Positions 18,007-27,874 of a stretch of DNA of 64,000 nucleotides are shown here, one piece after another (positions within the stretch are counted from its first letter, which is position 1; each line of letters starts with the position of its first letter). Source of the stretch: Cupriavidus laharis. GTDB taxonomy: Bacteria > Pseudomonadota > Gammaproteobacteria > Burkholderiales > Burkholderiaceae. The notes beneath the pieces were generated by a model. It made no database searches. It had not been told where the DNA came from and saw only the letters and a list, made by a program, of their open reading frames with translations. A program made the translations under genes and the position numbers. The stretch covers positions 173,504-237,503 of the forward strand of contig NZ_CAJZAI010000009.1 of the NCBI RefSeq assembly GCF_914271435.1, read 5' to 3'.

Positions 18007-18627
18007 TTAGGCAGCCGGCGTTTCGCCTTCGCCTTCGCCTTCTGCGCCTTCGGCAGCCGAAGCGGCACCAGCCGGCAGCGAGATGCTGGCGATGGCCGGG
18101 TTTTCGTCGCCGTGGGTCACGACGGTCACGCCCTTCGGCAGCTTCAGGTCAGCCAGGTGCAGGGTCTGGCCCAGTTCCATGGTGCCGACGTCCACTTCGA
18201 TGAACTCGGGCAGGTCGGCCGGCAGGCACGACACTTCCAGGTCGTTCACGATGTGGTTGACCAGGCCGTGGCCCAGCTTCACGCCAGGAGCGGTTTCCTG
18301 GTTCATGAAGTGCAGGGGCACCTTGACGTGGACCTTTTCCGAGGCCGACACGCGCTGGAAGTCGACGTGCAGCACCAGCGGCTTGAACGGGTGCATCTGG
18401 AAGGCACGCAGCAGGGCCTTCTCGGTCTTGCCTGCGACTTCCAGGTCCAGGATCGACGAGTGGAAGGCTTCCTTCTTCAGGGCGTGCCACAGCGCGTTGT
18501 GATCCAGTTCGATCATCTTCGGTTCGGCGGCGCCGCCGTAGATGATGCCGGGGGTCTTGCCCGAATTGCGCAGGCGGCGGCTCGCACCCGTACCCTGTAC
18601 GCTACGCTCGAAAGCGACTACTTTCAT
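18007..18627 (-). CDS. rplY: 50S ribosomal protein L25/general stress protein Ctc
   Basis: A 206-residue 5S-rRNA-binding protein of the long (TL5/Ctc) form: N-terminal L25 beta-barrel (residues 1-95, [19 protein letters not shown]) plus the C-terminal TL5 domain (95-190). The C-terminus is an acidic Ala/Gly/Glu-rich tail ([15 protein letters not shown]). The start at 18627 begins MKVVAFERS. It follows prs by about 130 bp and precedes a strong terminator. Confidence 0.95.
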   Translation of the reverse strand: MKVVAFERSVQGTGASRRLRNSGKTPGIIYGGAAEPKMIELDHNALWHALKKEAFHSSILDLEVAGKTEKALLRAFQMHPFKPLVLHVDFQRVSASEKVHVKVPLHFMNQETAPGVKLGHGLVNHIVNDLEVSCLPADLPEFIEVDVGTMELGQTLHLADLKLPKGVTVVTHGDENPAIASISLPAGAASAAEGAEGEGEGETPAA

Positions 18628-18759
18628 GATGACTCCAAAGTAAAGAAGGCTGTCCGCGACCAGACAGCCCTGTTGTGGCGCAATCGAAACCGATGCGCCG
18701 GTCACATCACGCCGATCGCTGGAAAACCGGCAATCGGCGTGGCAAAGCCAGAGATTCTA

Positions 18760-19713
18760 TCAGGAACCCGCAAACAGCGACATGATCGAGTCGCCCTTGA
18801 CGATACGGGTGAAGGTTTCGGCCAGCAGCGGGGCGGTCGACAGCTGACGGATCTTGCTGCACTTGGCCGCTTCTTCCGACAGCGGGATGGTGTCGCACAC
18901 CACCACTTCATCGAGCGCAGAGTCCGCAATCCGGGCAGCCGCACCACCGGACAGAACAGGGTGCGTGCAGTAGGCGAAGACCTTCAGCGCGCCGCGCTCC
19001 TTCAGCACCTGGGCCGCCTTGCACAGCGTGCCGCCGGTGTCGATCATGTCGTCCATGATCACGCAGTTGCGGCCGTCGACTTCACCGATGATGTTCATCA
19101 CCTCGGCCACGTTGGCCTTGGGACGGCGCTTGTCGATGATCGCCAGGTCGCAGTTCAGTTCCTTGGCCAGCGCACGGGCGCGGACCACGCCGCCGACGTC
19201 GGGCGACACGACCAGCAGGTCGCCGTAATTCTTCTCGCGCAGGTCGCCCAGCAGCACGGGGGATGCGTAGATGTTGTCGACGGGGATATCGAAGAAGCCC
19301 TGGATCTGGTCAGCGTGCAGGTCCATGGTCAGGACTCGGTCCACACCGGCCACTTCCAGCATGTTGGCCACGACCTTGGCCGAGATCGCCACGCGCGCCG
19401 AACGCGGGCGGCGGTCCTGGCGGGCATAGCCGAAGTAGGGCATTGCGGCGGTGATGCTGCGCGCCGAGGCGCGCTTGAGCGCGTCGACCATCACCATCAG
19501 TTCCATCAGGTTGTCGTTGGTCGGCGCGCACGTGGACTGCAGCACGATGACGTGCTTGCCACGAACGTTTTCCTGGATATCGACCTGGACTTCGCCGTCG
19601 GAGAAACGGCCAACGAGCGCCTTGCCCAGTGGAATGCCGAGGTGCTGTACGACAGCCTCCGCGAGTTTGGGGTTGGCGTTGCCGGTAAATACCATCAAGC
19701 CTTCGCTGCTCAT
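18760..19713 (-). CDS. prs: Ribose-phosphate pyrophosphokinase
   Basis: A 317-residue PRPP synthase making 5-phosphoribosyl-1-pyrophosphate from ribose 5-phosphate and ATP for nucleotide, His and Trp synthesis. Seen are [15 protein letters not shown] at the N-terminus, the substrate-binding [14 protein letters not shown], the flexible [19 protein letters not shown] loop and the PRPP loop DDMIDTGGT. All family sites are intact and length is standard. It lies directly downstream of the tRNA-Gln gene on the same strand. Confidence 0.97.
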   Translation of the reverse strand: MSSEGLMVFTGNANPKLAEAVVQHLGIPLGKALVGRFSDGEVQVDIQENVRGKHVIVLQSTCAPTNDNLMELMVMVDALKRASARSITAAMPYFGYARQDRRPRSARVAISAKVVANMLEVAGVDRVLTMDLHADQIQGFFDIPVDNIYASPVLLGDLREKNYGDLLVVSPDVGGVVRARALAKELNCDLAIIDKRRPKANVAEVMNIIGEVDGRNCVIMDDMIDTGGTLCKAAQVLKERGALKVFAYCTHPVLSGGAAARIADSALDEVVVCDTIPLSEEAAKCSKIRQLSTAPLLAETFTRIVKGDSIMSLFAGS

Positions 19714-19806
19714 TCGGGGCACCTGTCTTGCTGCTGGGGGAGCTTGGCGTCACCGGCAATGCCGGTGACTGATACTGAGTGTCGTAACGACACTATAGGA
19801 ATGTAA

Positions 19807-19883
19807 TGGCAGGGGAAGAAGGATTCGAACCTTCGAATGCCGGAATCAAAATCCGGTGCCTTGACCAACTTGGCGACTCCCCT
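19807..19883 (-). tRNA. tRNA-Gln (anticodon TTG)
   Basis: A 77-nt cloverleaf on the minus strand with a seven-pair acceptor stem, anticodon stem CCGGA/TCCGG around loop TTTTGAT (anticodon TTG, reads CAA/CAG), T-arm GAAGG-TTCGAAT-CCTTC and an encoded 3' CCA. It sits between ispE and prs, as in many beta- and gamma-proteobacteria. Confidence 0.97.
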
Positions 19884-19942
19884 ACACAACCTTGCCGTTC
19901 TTCGTGGTACCAAACTGCCGTACCTCGCCGAACGATAACTTG

Positions 19943-20821
19943 CTATGCGAACGCCGCGAGCGGGTGACGTGCCAGACTGCGCACACACCTGCCATCCCAC
20001 TGGGGAGGCAACCGCTTCAGGATCTGCTGCGCCGTTTGCTCGTCAGGGAAACGTGCAAACACGCAGGCTCCGGAACCGGTCATCCTTGCATGCTGATTGA
20101 ACTGCTTCAGCCATCCAAGGGCTCTGGCAACTTCGCCGAACTTCGCTGTTGCTACCGCTTCCAGGTCGTTGCGACCGAAAGCGAATTTGTTTGTGCAAGC
20201 AGCGAAGACCGCAATTATGGAGACGGGCGTATCCCTTGTCAAGCACTCATCCGAAAAAATCTCTCCTGTCGGAACATGTTGCTTCGGATGGACGACCACG
20301 AACCAGCTCTCCGGCAGGTCCACCGGGGTCAGTTCCTCGCCCACGCCTTCCGCGAACGCGTTCTCGCCGAACACGAACACGGGCACGTCCGCACCCAGCG
20401 TCAGCCCGATCCGCATCAGCTCGGCGCGCGGCAGGCCCAGGCCCCACAAGTGGTTGAGCGCGAGCAGCGTCGTGGCCGCGTCGGACGAGCCGCCGCCGAT
20501 GCCGCCGCCCATCGGCAGGATCTTGTCGATCCCGATGTCCGCGCCAAAGCACGTGCCCGTTGCCTGCTGCAGTGCGCGCGCAGCGCGCACGACGAGGTCG
20601 CTTTCCGGCGGCACGCCGGGGATGTCGGTGGTGCGCGCCACGATGCCGTCGTCGCGGCGCCGGAAATGCAGCGTGTCGCACCAGTCCACGAGCTGGAACA
20701 CCGTCTGCAGCGTGTGATAGCCGTCCGGGCGCCGGCCCGTGACATGCAGGAACAGGTTGAGCTTGGCCGGGGCAGGGCAATCGCGCAGTTCCGGCGGCGG
20801 CAGGTTGATGGTTCCGGTCAA
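19943..20821 (-). CDS. ispE: 4-diphosphocytidyl-2-C-methyl-D-erythritol kinase
   Basis: A 292-residue GHMP kinase of the MEP isoprenoid pathway that phosphorylates the 2-hydroxyl of CDP-ME. The N-terminal [22 protein letters not shown] motif and the GHMP ATP loop [15 protein letters not shown] are intact; GSGACVFA is near the C-terminus. No ATG is near the expected start. The best start is a TTG at 20821 whose bases overlap the lolB stop (TTGA), with GGAGG seven bases upstream. It is therefore translationally coupled to lolB. Confidence 0.92.
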   Translation of the reverse strand: MTGTINLPPPELRDCPAPAKLNLFLHVTGRRPDGYHTLQTVFQLVDWCDTLHFRRRDDGIVARTTDIPGVPPESDLVVRAARALQQATGTCFGADIGIDKILPMGGGIGGGSSDAATTLLALNHLWGLGLPRAELMRIGLTLGADVPVFVFGENAFAEGVGEELTPVDLPESWFVVVHPKQHVPTGEIFSDECLTRDTPVSIIAVFAACTNKFAFGRNDLEAVATAKFGEVARALGWLKQFNQHARMTGSGACVFARFPDEQTAQQILKRLPPQWDGRCVRSLARHPLAAFA

Positions 20822-21429
20822 GGTGTTTCCTCCGCGTCGATCACGAGCTTTACCGACAGCGGCGTGGGGCCGCTGTCGCGCTCCAGGTCGATGCGCCGCG
20901 GCTGCGCTGCTGTTTGCGTAGCGGATGGCGTGTCCTGCCAGGCCACGTAGCGCACGCTCCAGCCGTCCTGTGCCAGCGTGGCAAGTCGGCCCTGCGCATC
21001 GCGCGTGGCGCTGGCCGGCCGGCCGGCTGCCGGGCGGCCATGCAGCCAGTCGCGCATGCCGGCCACCGGCAGCGCAAAGCCGAGCGCTTCCTCCAGCAGG
21101 CTGTCGACTTCCGGCGCATTGCGCGGCGGCTTGTTGGGCAGGTCGAGCGTCGCGCCCGACGGCGTGGCGGTGACCACGGCCAGCGTCTGGCCCAGTGGCG
21201 ACAGCAGGTCGAGGCGCACGTTGCGGCCCTGTTCTTCCCAGCGGAAGCTGCCCTGCACGCCCTCGTCGCGGCCGTAACGGACATAGTTGGCCGAGAAGCG
21301 GCCGGTGTAATGCCGGCTTGTGGCGGTTTCGCCGGCATCGAAGCCGCGCGAAGGCGCAACGCTGGCGCAGGCCGCCAGCAACAGGGGCGCGCCAAGGCAA
21401 AGCAGGGCCAGGCGGCGGGATCGGTTCAT
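20818..21429 (-). CDS. lolB: Outer-membrane lipoprotein localisation factor LolB
   Basis: A 203-residue lipoprotein that accepts lipoproteins from LolA and inserts them in the outer membrane. The signal peptide ends in lipobox LLAAC (Cys near residue 21). The body matches the LolB family weakly but clearly in pattern ([48 protein letters not shown]). It lies between a TPR protein and ispE, the canonical place. The start at 21429 (MNRSRRL) has no strong ribosome site; an ATG three codons upstream is an alternative. Confidence 0.88.
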   Translation of the reverse strand: MNRSRRLALLCLGAPLLLAACASVAPSRGFDAGETATSRHYTGRFSANYVRYGRDEGVQGSFRWEEQGRNVRLDLLSPLGQTLAVVTATPSGATLDLPNKPPRNAPEVDSLLEEALGFALPVAGMRDWLHGRPAAGRPASATRDAQGRLATLAQDGWSVRYVAWQDTPSATQTAAQPRRIDLERDSGPTPLSVKLVIDAEETP

Positions 21430-21511
21430 GGTCGGCATTCGGGAAAGCGGGCTGCCCTGGTGGGACAGCCCGCGACAGATGGCAGGGCCGGTCGCGAGGA
21501 CAGGCCCGGGC

Positions 21512-23395
21512 CTACTTGGAGAGCAGGACGTTGTAGCGGCGCAGGGTATCGACCAGGGTTTCGTTGTCCGGTTCGATCTTGGCGGCTTCGGTCCAGGTCT
21601 TGCGGGCTTCGTCGCGCTCGCCGAGCTGCCATAGCACCTCGCCCAGGTGCGCGCCGATCTCGGCCTCGGGGGCCTTGGCGTAGGCGTTCTTGAGCAGGTC
21701 CGCCGCTGGCTGCAGTTCACCCATGCGGAATTTCACCCAGGCGAGGCTATCCATGATGTACGGATCATCCGGCCCCAGTTCCGAGGCGCGCTCGAGCAGC
21801 TTGCGCGCTTCCGGCAGGCGTATGTTGCGGTCGGCCAGCGAATAGCCGAGCGCGTTGTACCCCTGCTTCTGCTCCGGCTGCAGCGCGATCACGCGCCGCA
21901 GGCCCTGCTCCATGCTGTCGTAGCGCTTCTGACGCTCGTCCAGCATGGCAAGCTCGTAGATCCAGTCGGCGTTGTCCGGCTCCGTCGTGACGCGCTCGTC
22001 GAGAACCTTGCGCGCGCGATCGTAGGCCTTGGTCTCCATCAGCGTGGCGACCTCGGCCTGGCGGATGGCCATCATGCGCTGCGAGCGCTGGGCCGGATCG
22101 GGGATGTCCTCGGCATCGCTGAGCATGTCGCCGAAGATGGCCTGGGCATCGTCGAGCTTGCCCAGGCGCGCAAGCAGCTGGGCGCGCTTGGCCGCTGCGG
22201 CGGGCCCCAGCCGGCTGTCCTCGATGCGCTCGAGCCACCGGATCGCGCCTGCGTAGTCCTTGCGCTCCTCGGCAATCTGGGCCAGGTACTGGAAGGCGAT
22301 GTCCGGATTGGCGGTCGGCACCTTCTCGGCGAGCTGCAGGTACTCCTTCAGGTACTGCTCGGCCTCGCCGAAATCCTTGGCCTGGAGGCTGGTCAACCCC
22401 AGCGCGAGCGGCACGCGCGGGTCGGTCGGTGCGACCTTGCGCAGCGTCTCGAATTCCTGTCGCGCGGCGGGCATGTCGTTGTGCATCAGGTACAGGCGCG
22501 CCAGCGTGATGTGGCCGCTGACGGACCGCGGCGACTTGTCGAGGAAGCGGCGCAAGCCGGCAATGGCCTGGTCGGGCTCGTTCTCGGCGCGCAGTTCGGC
22601 CGCCATCAATGCGGCAGGCTCAAAGTCGGGGCGCAGCCGCAGCGCTTCGTCGAGCGCCGTGAGCGCGGCCGGGGTATTGCCCGCGATTTCCTGCGCCCTG
22701 GCGATGGCAAGGTGCGTTTCCGGCAGGCGCGCGTCGTCCCGGATCAGCTCCTGCAGCAGTGCGGCCGCGCCGGCCGGGTCGCTGGTGCGTGACATCTGCT
22801 GCTGAAGCTGGAGAATGCTTTCGCCACGGTGGTTGGCGGGCACGCCGGACAACTGCTGTGCCAGCAGCGGCCGCACTTCACTCCAGCGGCCATTGAGCAC
22901 CAGCAGGGTCGAGAGCACCTGCCGCGCCGCCGGCGAGCCTGGTGCGAGGTCGCTCCACAGCCGCGAGGCATCGAGCGCCTGCTGCGGAATGCGTGCGTTG
23001 AAGGCAATCTCCGTCGCACGCTGCGCAAAGCGCGGGTCGCGCGTGGAACGGGCCAGTTCGAGGTAAGTGCGATAGGCCGGTCCGACCAGCCCGCGCTGCA
23101 GCGAGATCTCGGCGGCCATCACGCGGTACATGATGTCGCCGGTCAGCGGTACGTTCGGCAGCGTGACGCCGGCTTGTGCCGCGTCGGGCTGCGCGGGCGC
23201 GGCCTGGACCGCGCCGATCGCGGCAAGCGCCAGGCAGGCTGCCGCAGTCACGGACCGGATGTGGCGCCCGGTGCGGCCCGCCGACCCCGCAGCCATGCCT
23301 GGGCGCGGGGTGATGGCCTTCGCGGGGAAGTCCACGCGGCCCGGCGCAGCGTTCGCCGCGGGTCTCGCAACAGGATCCGGAAAAAGGTCCGACAT
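21512..23395 (-). CDS. Tetratricopeptide repeat protein, secreted or membrane-associated
   Basis: A 627-residue protein with an N-terminal hydrophobic segment (VTAAACLALAAIGAVQAAPAQ, about residues 49-69) that looks like a signal or anchor after a 48-residue Pro/Arg-rich leader. The rest is alpha-helical TPR solenoid: repeats such as ALTALDEALRLRPDFEPAALM and LEEYLQLAEKVP-like units, and a clear C-terminal pair (YNALGYSLADRNIRLPEARK). GGAG precedes the start. It is located upstream of lolB and is conserved there in Burkholderiales, so a role in envelope assembly is inferred, but the function is unknown. Confidence 0.82.
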   Translation of the reverse strand: MSDLFPDPVARPAANAAPGRVDFPAKAITPRPGMAAGSAGRTGRHIRSVTAAACLALAAIGAVQAAPAQPDAAQAGVTLPNVPLTGDIMYRVMAAEISLQRGLVGPAYRTYLELARSTRDPRFAQRATEIAFNARIPQQALDASRLWSDLAPGSPAARQVLSTLLVLNGRWSEVRPLLAQQLSGVPANHRGESILQLQQQMSRTSDPAGAAALLQELIRDDARLPETHLAIARAQEIAGNTPAALTALDEALRLRPDFEPAALMAAELRAENEPDQAIAGLRRFLDKSPRSVSGHITLARLYLMHNDMPAARQEFETLRKVAPTDPRVPLALGLTSLQAKDFGEAEQYLKEYLQLAEKVPTANPDIAFQYLAQIAEERKDYAGAIRWLERIEDSRLGPAAAAKRAQLLARLGKLDDAQAIFGDMLSDAEDIPDPAQRSQRMMAIRQAEVATLMETKAYDRARKVLDERVTTEPDNADWIYELAMLDERQKRYDSMEQGLRRVIALQPEQKQGYNALGYSLADRNIRLPEARKLLERASELGPDDPYIMDSLAWVKFRMGELQPAADLLKNAYAKAPEAEIGAHLGEVLWQLGERDEARKTWTEAAKIEPDNETLVDTLRRYNVLLSK

Positions 23396-23534
23396 GTGAT
23401 GATTGCTCCGGCGCTCTCAAGCGTTCGAATGATAGGGGCATTGTAGCCTGCCGCTACAATGCGCTGCTTGCCGGCGCGGCCATGTGAGCGCGCTTCCGAC
23501 AGGAATTTGGAGCGGTAACCAACGGAGAGGTTCG

Positions 23535-24389
23535 ATGCCTGAATTGCCGGAGGTCGAAGTGACCCGGCGCGGCCTGTTGCCGCATGTGGTGGGGCGGCGT
23601 ATTGCCGACGTGACCGTGCGCCACCGGGGCCTGCGCTGGCCGGTCGACGACGATCTGGAGGCACGCCTGGCCGGGCGCCAGGTGCGGCGTATCGAACGGC
23701 GGGGCAAGTACCTGCTGCTCGAGTGCGTCGATGAAGCCACCGGCGACGCCGGCTGGCTGCTGGTCCACCTGGGCATGACCGGAACGCTGCGGGTGCTGCC
23801 CGATGCGCCGCCCGCCGGCGCCCACGACCACCTGGACCTGGCGCTGGCCGACGCCGGCGGCAGCCGTATCGTGCTGCGCTTTCGCGATCCGCGCCGTTTC
23901 GGTGCCGTGCTCTGGAGTCCGCTGAGCGAGGCCATGCTGTCCGGCCACCCGCTGCTGCGCGGCCTGGGCATTGAGCCGTTCGATCCGCATTTCGACGGCG
24001 GCTGGCTGCACCGCCATACGCGCGGGCGTTCCGCCGCGATCAAGACCGTGCTGCTGGCCGGCAATATCGTGGTGGGTGTCGGCAACATCTACGCCTCGGA
24101 AAGCCTGTTCCGCGCCGGCATCCGCCCGACCACGCCGGCCGGCCGGCTGAGCCTGGCGCGCTGCGAGCGGCTGGCGCTGGCCGTGCGCGAAACCCTGGCG
24201 CAGGCTATCGAACGCGGCGGCAGCACGCTGCGCGACTTTGTCGGCAGCGACGGCGCCAGCGGATATTTCCAGCTCGACTGCTTTGTCTACGATCGCGCCG
24301 GGGAGCCTTGCCGGGTCTGCGGCACGCCGGTGCGGCAGATCGTCCAGGGTCAGCGTTCCACCTTCTACTGCACGCATTGCCAGCACTGA
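23535..24389 (+). CDS. mutM: Formamidopyrimidine-DNA glycosylase
   Basis: A 284-residue bifunctional glycosylase/AP-lyase removing 8-oxoguanine paired with C. The protein starts MPELPEVEV with the catalytic Pro2 and Glu3; the conserved Lys is in RRGKYLLL near residue 58. The H2TH region includes GVGNIYASE, and the C-terminal zinc finger is [16 protein letters not shown]...YCTHC. All key residues are present. The upstream in-frame ATG is ignored because Pro2 must follow the initiator Met. Confidence 0.97.
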   Translation: MPELPEVEVTRRGLLPHVVGRRIADVTVRHRGLRWPVDDDLEARLAGRQVRRIERRGKYLLLECVDEATGDAGWLLVHLGMTGTLRVLPDAPPAGAHDHLDLALADAGGSRIVLRFRDPRRFGAVLWSPLSEAMLSGHPLLRGLGIEPFDPHFDGGWLHRHTRGRSAAIKTVLLAGNIVVGVGNIYASESLFRAGIRPTTPAGRLSLARCERLALAVRETLAQAIERGGSTLRDFVGSDGASGYFQLDCFVYDRAGEPCRVCGTPVRQIVQGQRSTFYCTHCQH

Positions 24390-24611
24390 AGCGCGGTGCA
24401 TTCGCGGGTACGGGAGGCCCTTCCGGGCCTGTGTCGATGGCTCGGCGCAACACTCTGCCGCCAAGCGGCGTGAATTCCACAAAAGCGCCACAAAAGCGCC
24501 CCGGAAACCTGTATCTTGTGCGCAGTCATAAAAAGTTACAAAAACGCGCCGACCTGCAAAATCGGCACTTGCGCCAGATTGCCGGACAGGGAACCTAGCC
24601 GAACCGCCGCC

Positions 24612-26567
24612 ATGACAACGCTCGCCCACCAATTTGAACAATACGGTGCCTGGAGAACCGGGGTACTCCAGTCGCTGGCCGAATTCCAGTCGTGGCTGCA
24701 ACAGCACGACCTCTACGATGCGACGGCCGAGGAGCGCGTGCAGCGCATCCAGAGCGTGCTGCGCAGCGACCGGCTCAAGGTCGCCTTCATCGCCGAGTTC
24801 TCGCGCGGCAAGAGCGAGCTGATCAACGCCATCTTCTTTGCCGATTACGGGCGCCGCATCCTGCCGTCGTCGGCCGGGCGCACCACCATGTGCCCGACGG
24901 AGCTGCGCTACGACGAGCATGAGCCGCCCAGCATCCGCCTGCTGCCGATCGAAACCCGGTTGCAGGAGGCCTCGACCGCGGATTTCCTGGAGGCCGGCAC
25001 GTCCGCCTCGCACTGGCACTCTGTGCCGCTGGACCCGTCGTCGCCCGAGGGCATGCTGGCGGCGTTCCAGCATGTGGTCGAGACCATCCGCGTGCCGCCG
25101 GCCCAGGCCGAGTCGCTGGGCCTGTACCACGAGGAAGACCCGGACGCCGCCTATGCGGTGGATGCCGAAGGCATGGTCGAGATCTCGCGCTGGCGCCATG
25201 CGGTCATCAATTTCCCGCACCCGCTGCTGCGCCAGGGGCTGGTCATTCTCGACACGCCGGGGCTGAATGCGATCGGTACGGAGCCCGAACTGACGCTGCG
25301 CCTGATTCCCGACGCGCACGTGGTGGTGTTCGTGCTGGCCGCGGACGCCGGCGTGACCAAGAGCGACCTCGAGCTCTGGCGCGGGCACGTGGGCGCCGGC
25401 CATCGCCGTGGCTGCCTGGCCGTGCTCAACAAGATCGACGGCCTGTGGGACCCGCTGAAGTCGCAGGCGGAGATCGCGAAGGAGATCTCGGGCCAGGTCA
25501 CCTCGACGGCGCAAGTGCTCGGCATCGAGCAGGGGCGCGTCTATCCGGTGTCGGCGCAGAAGGGCCTGGTGGCCAAGGTCACGCATGACGAAACGCTGCT
25601 GGCGCGCAGCGGCCTGCCGCATTTCGAACGTGTGCTGTCCGACCAGCTGATCCCGCGCCGGCGCGAGATCGTTGCCGACCAGGTCCATCGCTCCGTGCAG
25701 GACATGGCGCGCGGCGCGCAGCAACTGCTGCAGGGCCGTCGCCGCGACATCGTCGAACAGCTGTTCGAGCTGCGGGGGCTGCGCGGCAAGAACCACGCGA
25801 TGGTCAAGCACATGCTGATGCGCGTGCAGAGCGAGAAGGAAGAGTTCGAGCAGAGCATCAGCAAGTTCCAGGCGTTGCGCCTGGTGTTCGGCCGCCACAG
25901 CGCAGACATCATCAAGAGCCTGCAGTTGCGCGACGTGCGCAGCACCATGCGGACTGCGCGCGAGCAGATGAAGGAGCGTTTCTTCTCGCGCGGCCTGCGC
26001 GAGGATATGGACGCGTTGTTCGCGCAGCTCATCACGCTGATCACCGACGCCGACAGCAAGATCGGCCAACTGCACCAGCTCATCGACAGCATGTACCGGC
26101 GCTTCAATGCCGAGCACGGTTTTACGCTGCCGGCGCCGATGCAGTTCGTGACCACGCGCTTTGTCGCCGAACTCAAGGAGATCCTGCAACTCGTGCAGTC
26201 GCACTTCGGCACGGTCAGCATGCTGACGCGCTCGCGGCCGCATCTGGTGCAGGGCGCGTTCGATACCATGGCCAGCCGCGTGCTGGAAAATTTCCGCGAC
26301 CTGAACCGCGATATCGAAGTCTGGCTCAAGTCCGTGATGACGCCGCTGGAGGCGCAGGTGCGCGAGCACCAGAAGCAGCTGCGCCGCCGCGTGGATTCGA
26401 TCGAACGCATCCACGAGGCCACCGACACGCTCGAGAGCCGCATCGCCGACCTGGAAGAGGTGCTCAACGGCCTGGATGAGCGCAGCGGGCGCATCGAAGC
26501 GCATGCCCAGCGCATCATCCGCCCGGATGGGGCGGGCATGGAAGGCGAGCAGCTCGCCGTGGCCTGA
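24612..26567 (+). CDS. Dynamin-family large GTPase
   Basis: A 651-residue GTPase with a dynamin-type G domain and a long helical stalk. G1 reads AEFSRGKS (residues 61-68; the first Gly of GxxxxGKS is Ala here), G3 is DTPGLN (213-218) and G4 is NKID (273-276). Residues about 330-650 are strongly helical, ending in a heptad-rich coiled coil (LEAQVREHQKQLRRRVD...LESRIADLEEVL). No membrane segment is seen, so any membrane contact is peripheral. It lies between mutM and mutY, both acting on 8-oxoguanine. Function is unknown; a DNA- or membrane-remodelling role is inference. Confidence 0.85.
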   Translation: MTTLAHQFEQYGAWRTGVLQSLAEFQSWLQQHDLYDATAEERVQRIQSVLRSDRLKVAFIAEFSRGKSELINAIFFADYGRRILPSSAGRTTMCPTELRYDEHEPPSIRLLPIETRLQEASTADFLEAGTSASHWHSVPLDPSSPEGMLAAFQHVVETIRVPPAQAESLGLYHEEDPDAAYAVDAEGMVEISRWRHAVINFPHPLLRQGLVILDTPGLNAIGTEPELTLRLIPDAHVVVFVLAADAGVTKSDLELWRGHVGAGHRRGCLAVLNKIDGLWDPLKSQAEIAKEISGQVTSTAQVLGIEQGRVYPVSAQKGLVAKVTHDETLLARSGLPHFERVLSDQLIPRRREIVADQVHRSVQDMARGAQQLLQGRRRDIVEQLFELRGLRGKNHAMVKHMLMRVQSEKEEFEQSISKFQALRLVFGRHSADIIKSLQLRDVRSTMRTAREQMKERFFSRGLREDMDALFAQLITLITDADSKIGQLHQLIDSMYRRFNAEHGFTLPAPMQFVTTRFVAELKEILQLVQSHFGTVSMLTRSRPHLVQGAFDTMASRVLENFRDLNRDIEVWLKSVMTPLEAQVREHQKQLRRRVDSIERIHEATDTLESRIADLEEVLNGLDERSGRIEAHAQRIIRPDGAGMEGEQLAVA

Positions 26568-26671
26568 TCCCGGCCCGGCCGGTATATCATGTGGCGCCGC
26601 CCTGCGCGGCGCTTTCTTTTTTGGCGCGGCCCGTTTGCCTGCCGCGCCACCCATGTGTCTGACCGTCCCCG

Positions 26672-27850
26672 ATGCCCCGCAAGTCCGCCCCCGCTGTCTC
26701 GTCCGTCAATGCCGCCGCCGTGCCGCCCGATATCCATGTTCCCGCCGATTTCGGCGCGCGCGTGGTCGACTGGCAGCGCGTGCATGGCCGGCATGACCTG
26801 CCGTGGCAGAACACGCGCGACCCGTACCGGATCTGGCTGTCGGAAATCATGCTGCAGCAGACGCAGGTGAGCGCGGTCATCGACTATTTCCAGCGCTTCG
26901 TCGCGCAGCTGCCGACCGTGCAGGCGCTGGCCGCTGCGCCCGCGGACCAGGTGATGGCGCTATGGGCGGGGCTGGGCTACTACTCGCGCGCGCGCAACCT
27001 GCACCGCTGCGCCATGCAGGTCGTCAGCGACCATGGCGGGCGGTTTCCGACCGATCCCGCGGTGCTGGCCACGCTGCCGGGCATTGGCCGCTCGACGGCG
27101 GCGGCCATCGCGGCTTTCAGTGCGGGCGTGCGGTCCCCTATCCTCGACGGCAACGTCAAGCGCGTCTTTGCGCGCTTCTTCGGCATTCACGGCCACCCGG
27201 GCGAGCGCGTCATCGAAAGCCGCATGTGGGGGCTTGCCGAAGCCGCGCTGCCCGTGCCGGGGCCGCGCCAGGCCGACGACATGGTGGCCTACACGCAGGG
27301 CTTGATGGACCTGGGCGCGACAGTATGTTCGCGCGGCAAGCCTGCATGCCTGGCCGATGCTTTAGCGTGCCCGCTGTCGGCGGATTGCGTGGCGCGCCGC
27401 GATGGCCTGACCGCCACGCTGCCAACGCCCAAGCCGCGCGCAGCGGTGCCGGAACGCAGCACCGTGATGGTCATGGTGCGCCATGGACGCGACGTGCTGC
27501 TGCAGCTTCGACCGGACAGCGGCGTCTGGGGCGGCTTGTGGAGCCTGCCCGAGATGCCGGTGGCAACCGTGCCGTTCGACCCGGAACTCGCCGAGCAGGA
27601 AGCGCTCGGCTATGCGCGCGCCTTCGGCGAACCGTCGCGCGCGGACATGGCGGGCGAACTGGTCCACGTCTTCACGCATTTCCGGCTGCTGATCCGCGCG
27701 ATCCGGGTCGACATGGCTGCGCTGTCGCTGCGCGAACCGGATTCGGGGCCGGCCCGGCGGTGGCTTTCACTCGATGATCTCGACGCGCTCGGCACGCCCG
27801 CACCGGTGCGCAAGCTGCTCGAGATGCAGGCCCGCGGCGGGCTGTTCTGA
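26672..27850 (+). CDS. mutY: A/G-specific adenine glycosylase
   Basis: A 392-residue HhH-GPD glycosylase removing adenine opposite 8-oxoguanine. Seen are the catalytic Glu58 in SEIMLQQTQV, the helix-hairpin-helix LPGIGRSTAAAI with the catalytic Asp in ILDGN, and the [4Fe-4S] cluster CSRGKPACLADALACPLSADC. The C-terminal MutT-like domain (about 255-385) that recognises 8-oxoG is present. It is 104 bp downstream of the dynamin-like gene and on the same strand. Confidence 0.96.
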   Translation: MPRKSAPAVSSVNAAAVPPDIHVPADFGARVVDWQRVHGRHDLPWQNTRDPYRIWLSEIMLQQTQVSAVIDYFQRFVAQLPTVQALAAAPADQVMALWAGLGYYSRARNLHRCAMQVVSDHGGRFPTDPAVLATLPGIGRSTAAAIAAFSAGVRSPILDGNVKRVFARFFGIHGHPGERVIESRMWGLAEAALPVPGPRQADDMVAYTQGLMDLGATVCSRGKPACLADALACPLSADCVARRDGLTATLPTPKPRAAVPERSTVMVMVRHGRDVLLQLRPDSGVWGGLWSLPEMPVATVPFDPELAEQEALGYARAFGEPSRADMAGELVHVFTHFRLLIRAIRVDMAALSLREPDSGPARRWLSLDDLDALGTPAPVRKLLEMQARGGLF

Positions 27851-27874
27851 ACTTCGAACGCGGCGGGGCGGGGC

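Noticed and set aside
24478..24499. Tandem 11-bp repeat CACAAAAGCGC between mutM and the dynamin-like gene
   Set aside because: Only two copies and no sign of function; too short for a repeat array.
23454..26654. 1066-codon open frame antisense to mutM and the dynamin-like gene
   Set aside because: Same kind of mirror frame; no family features, and both sense genes are well supported.
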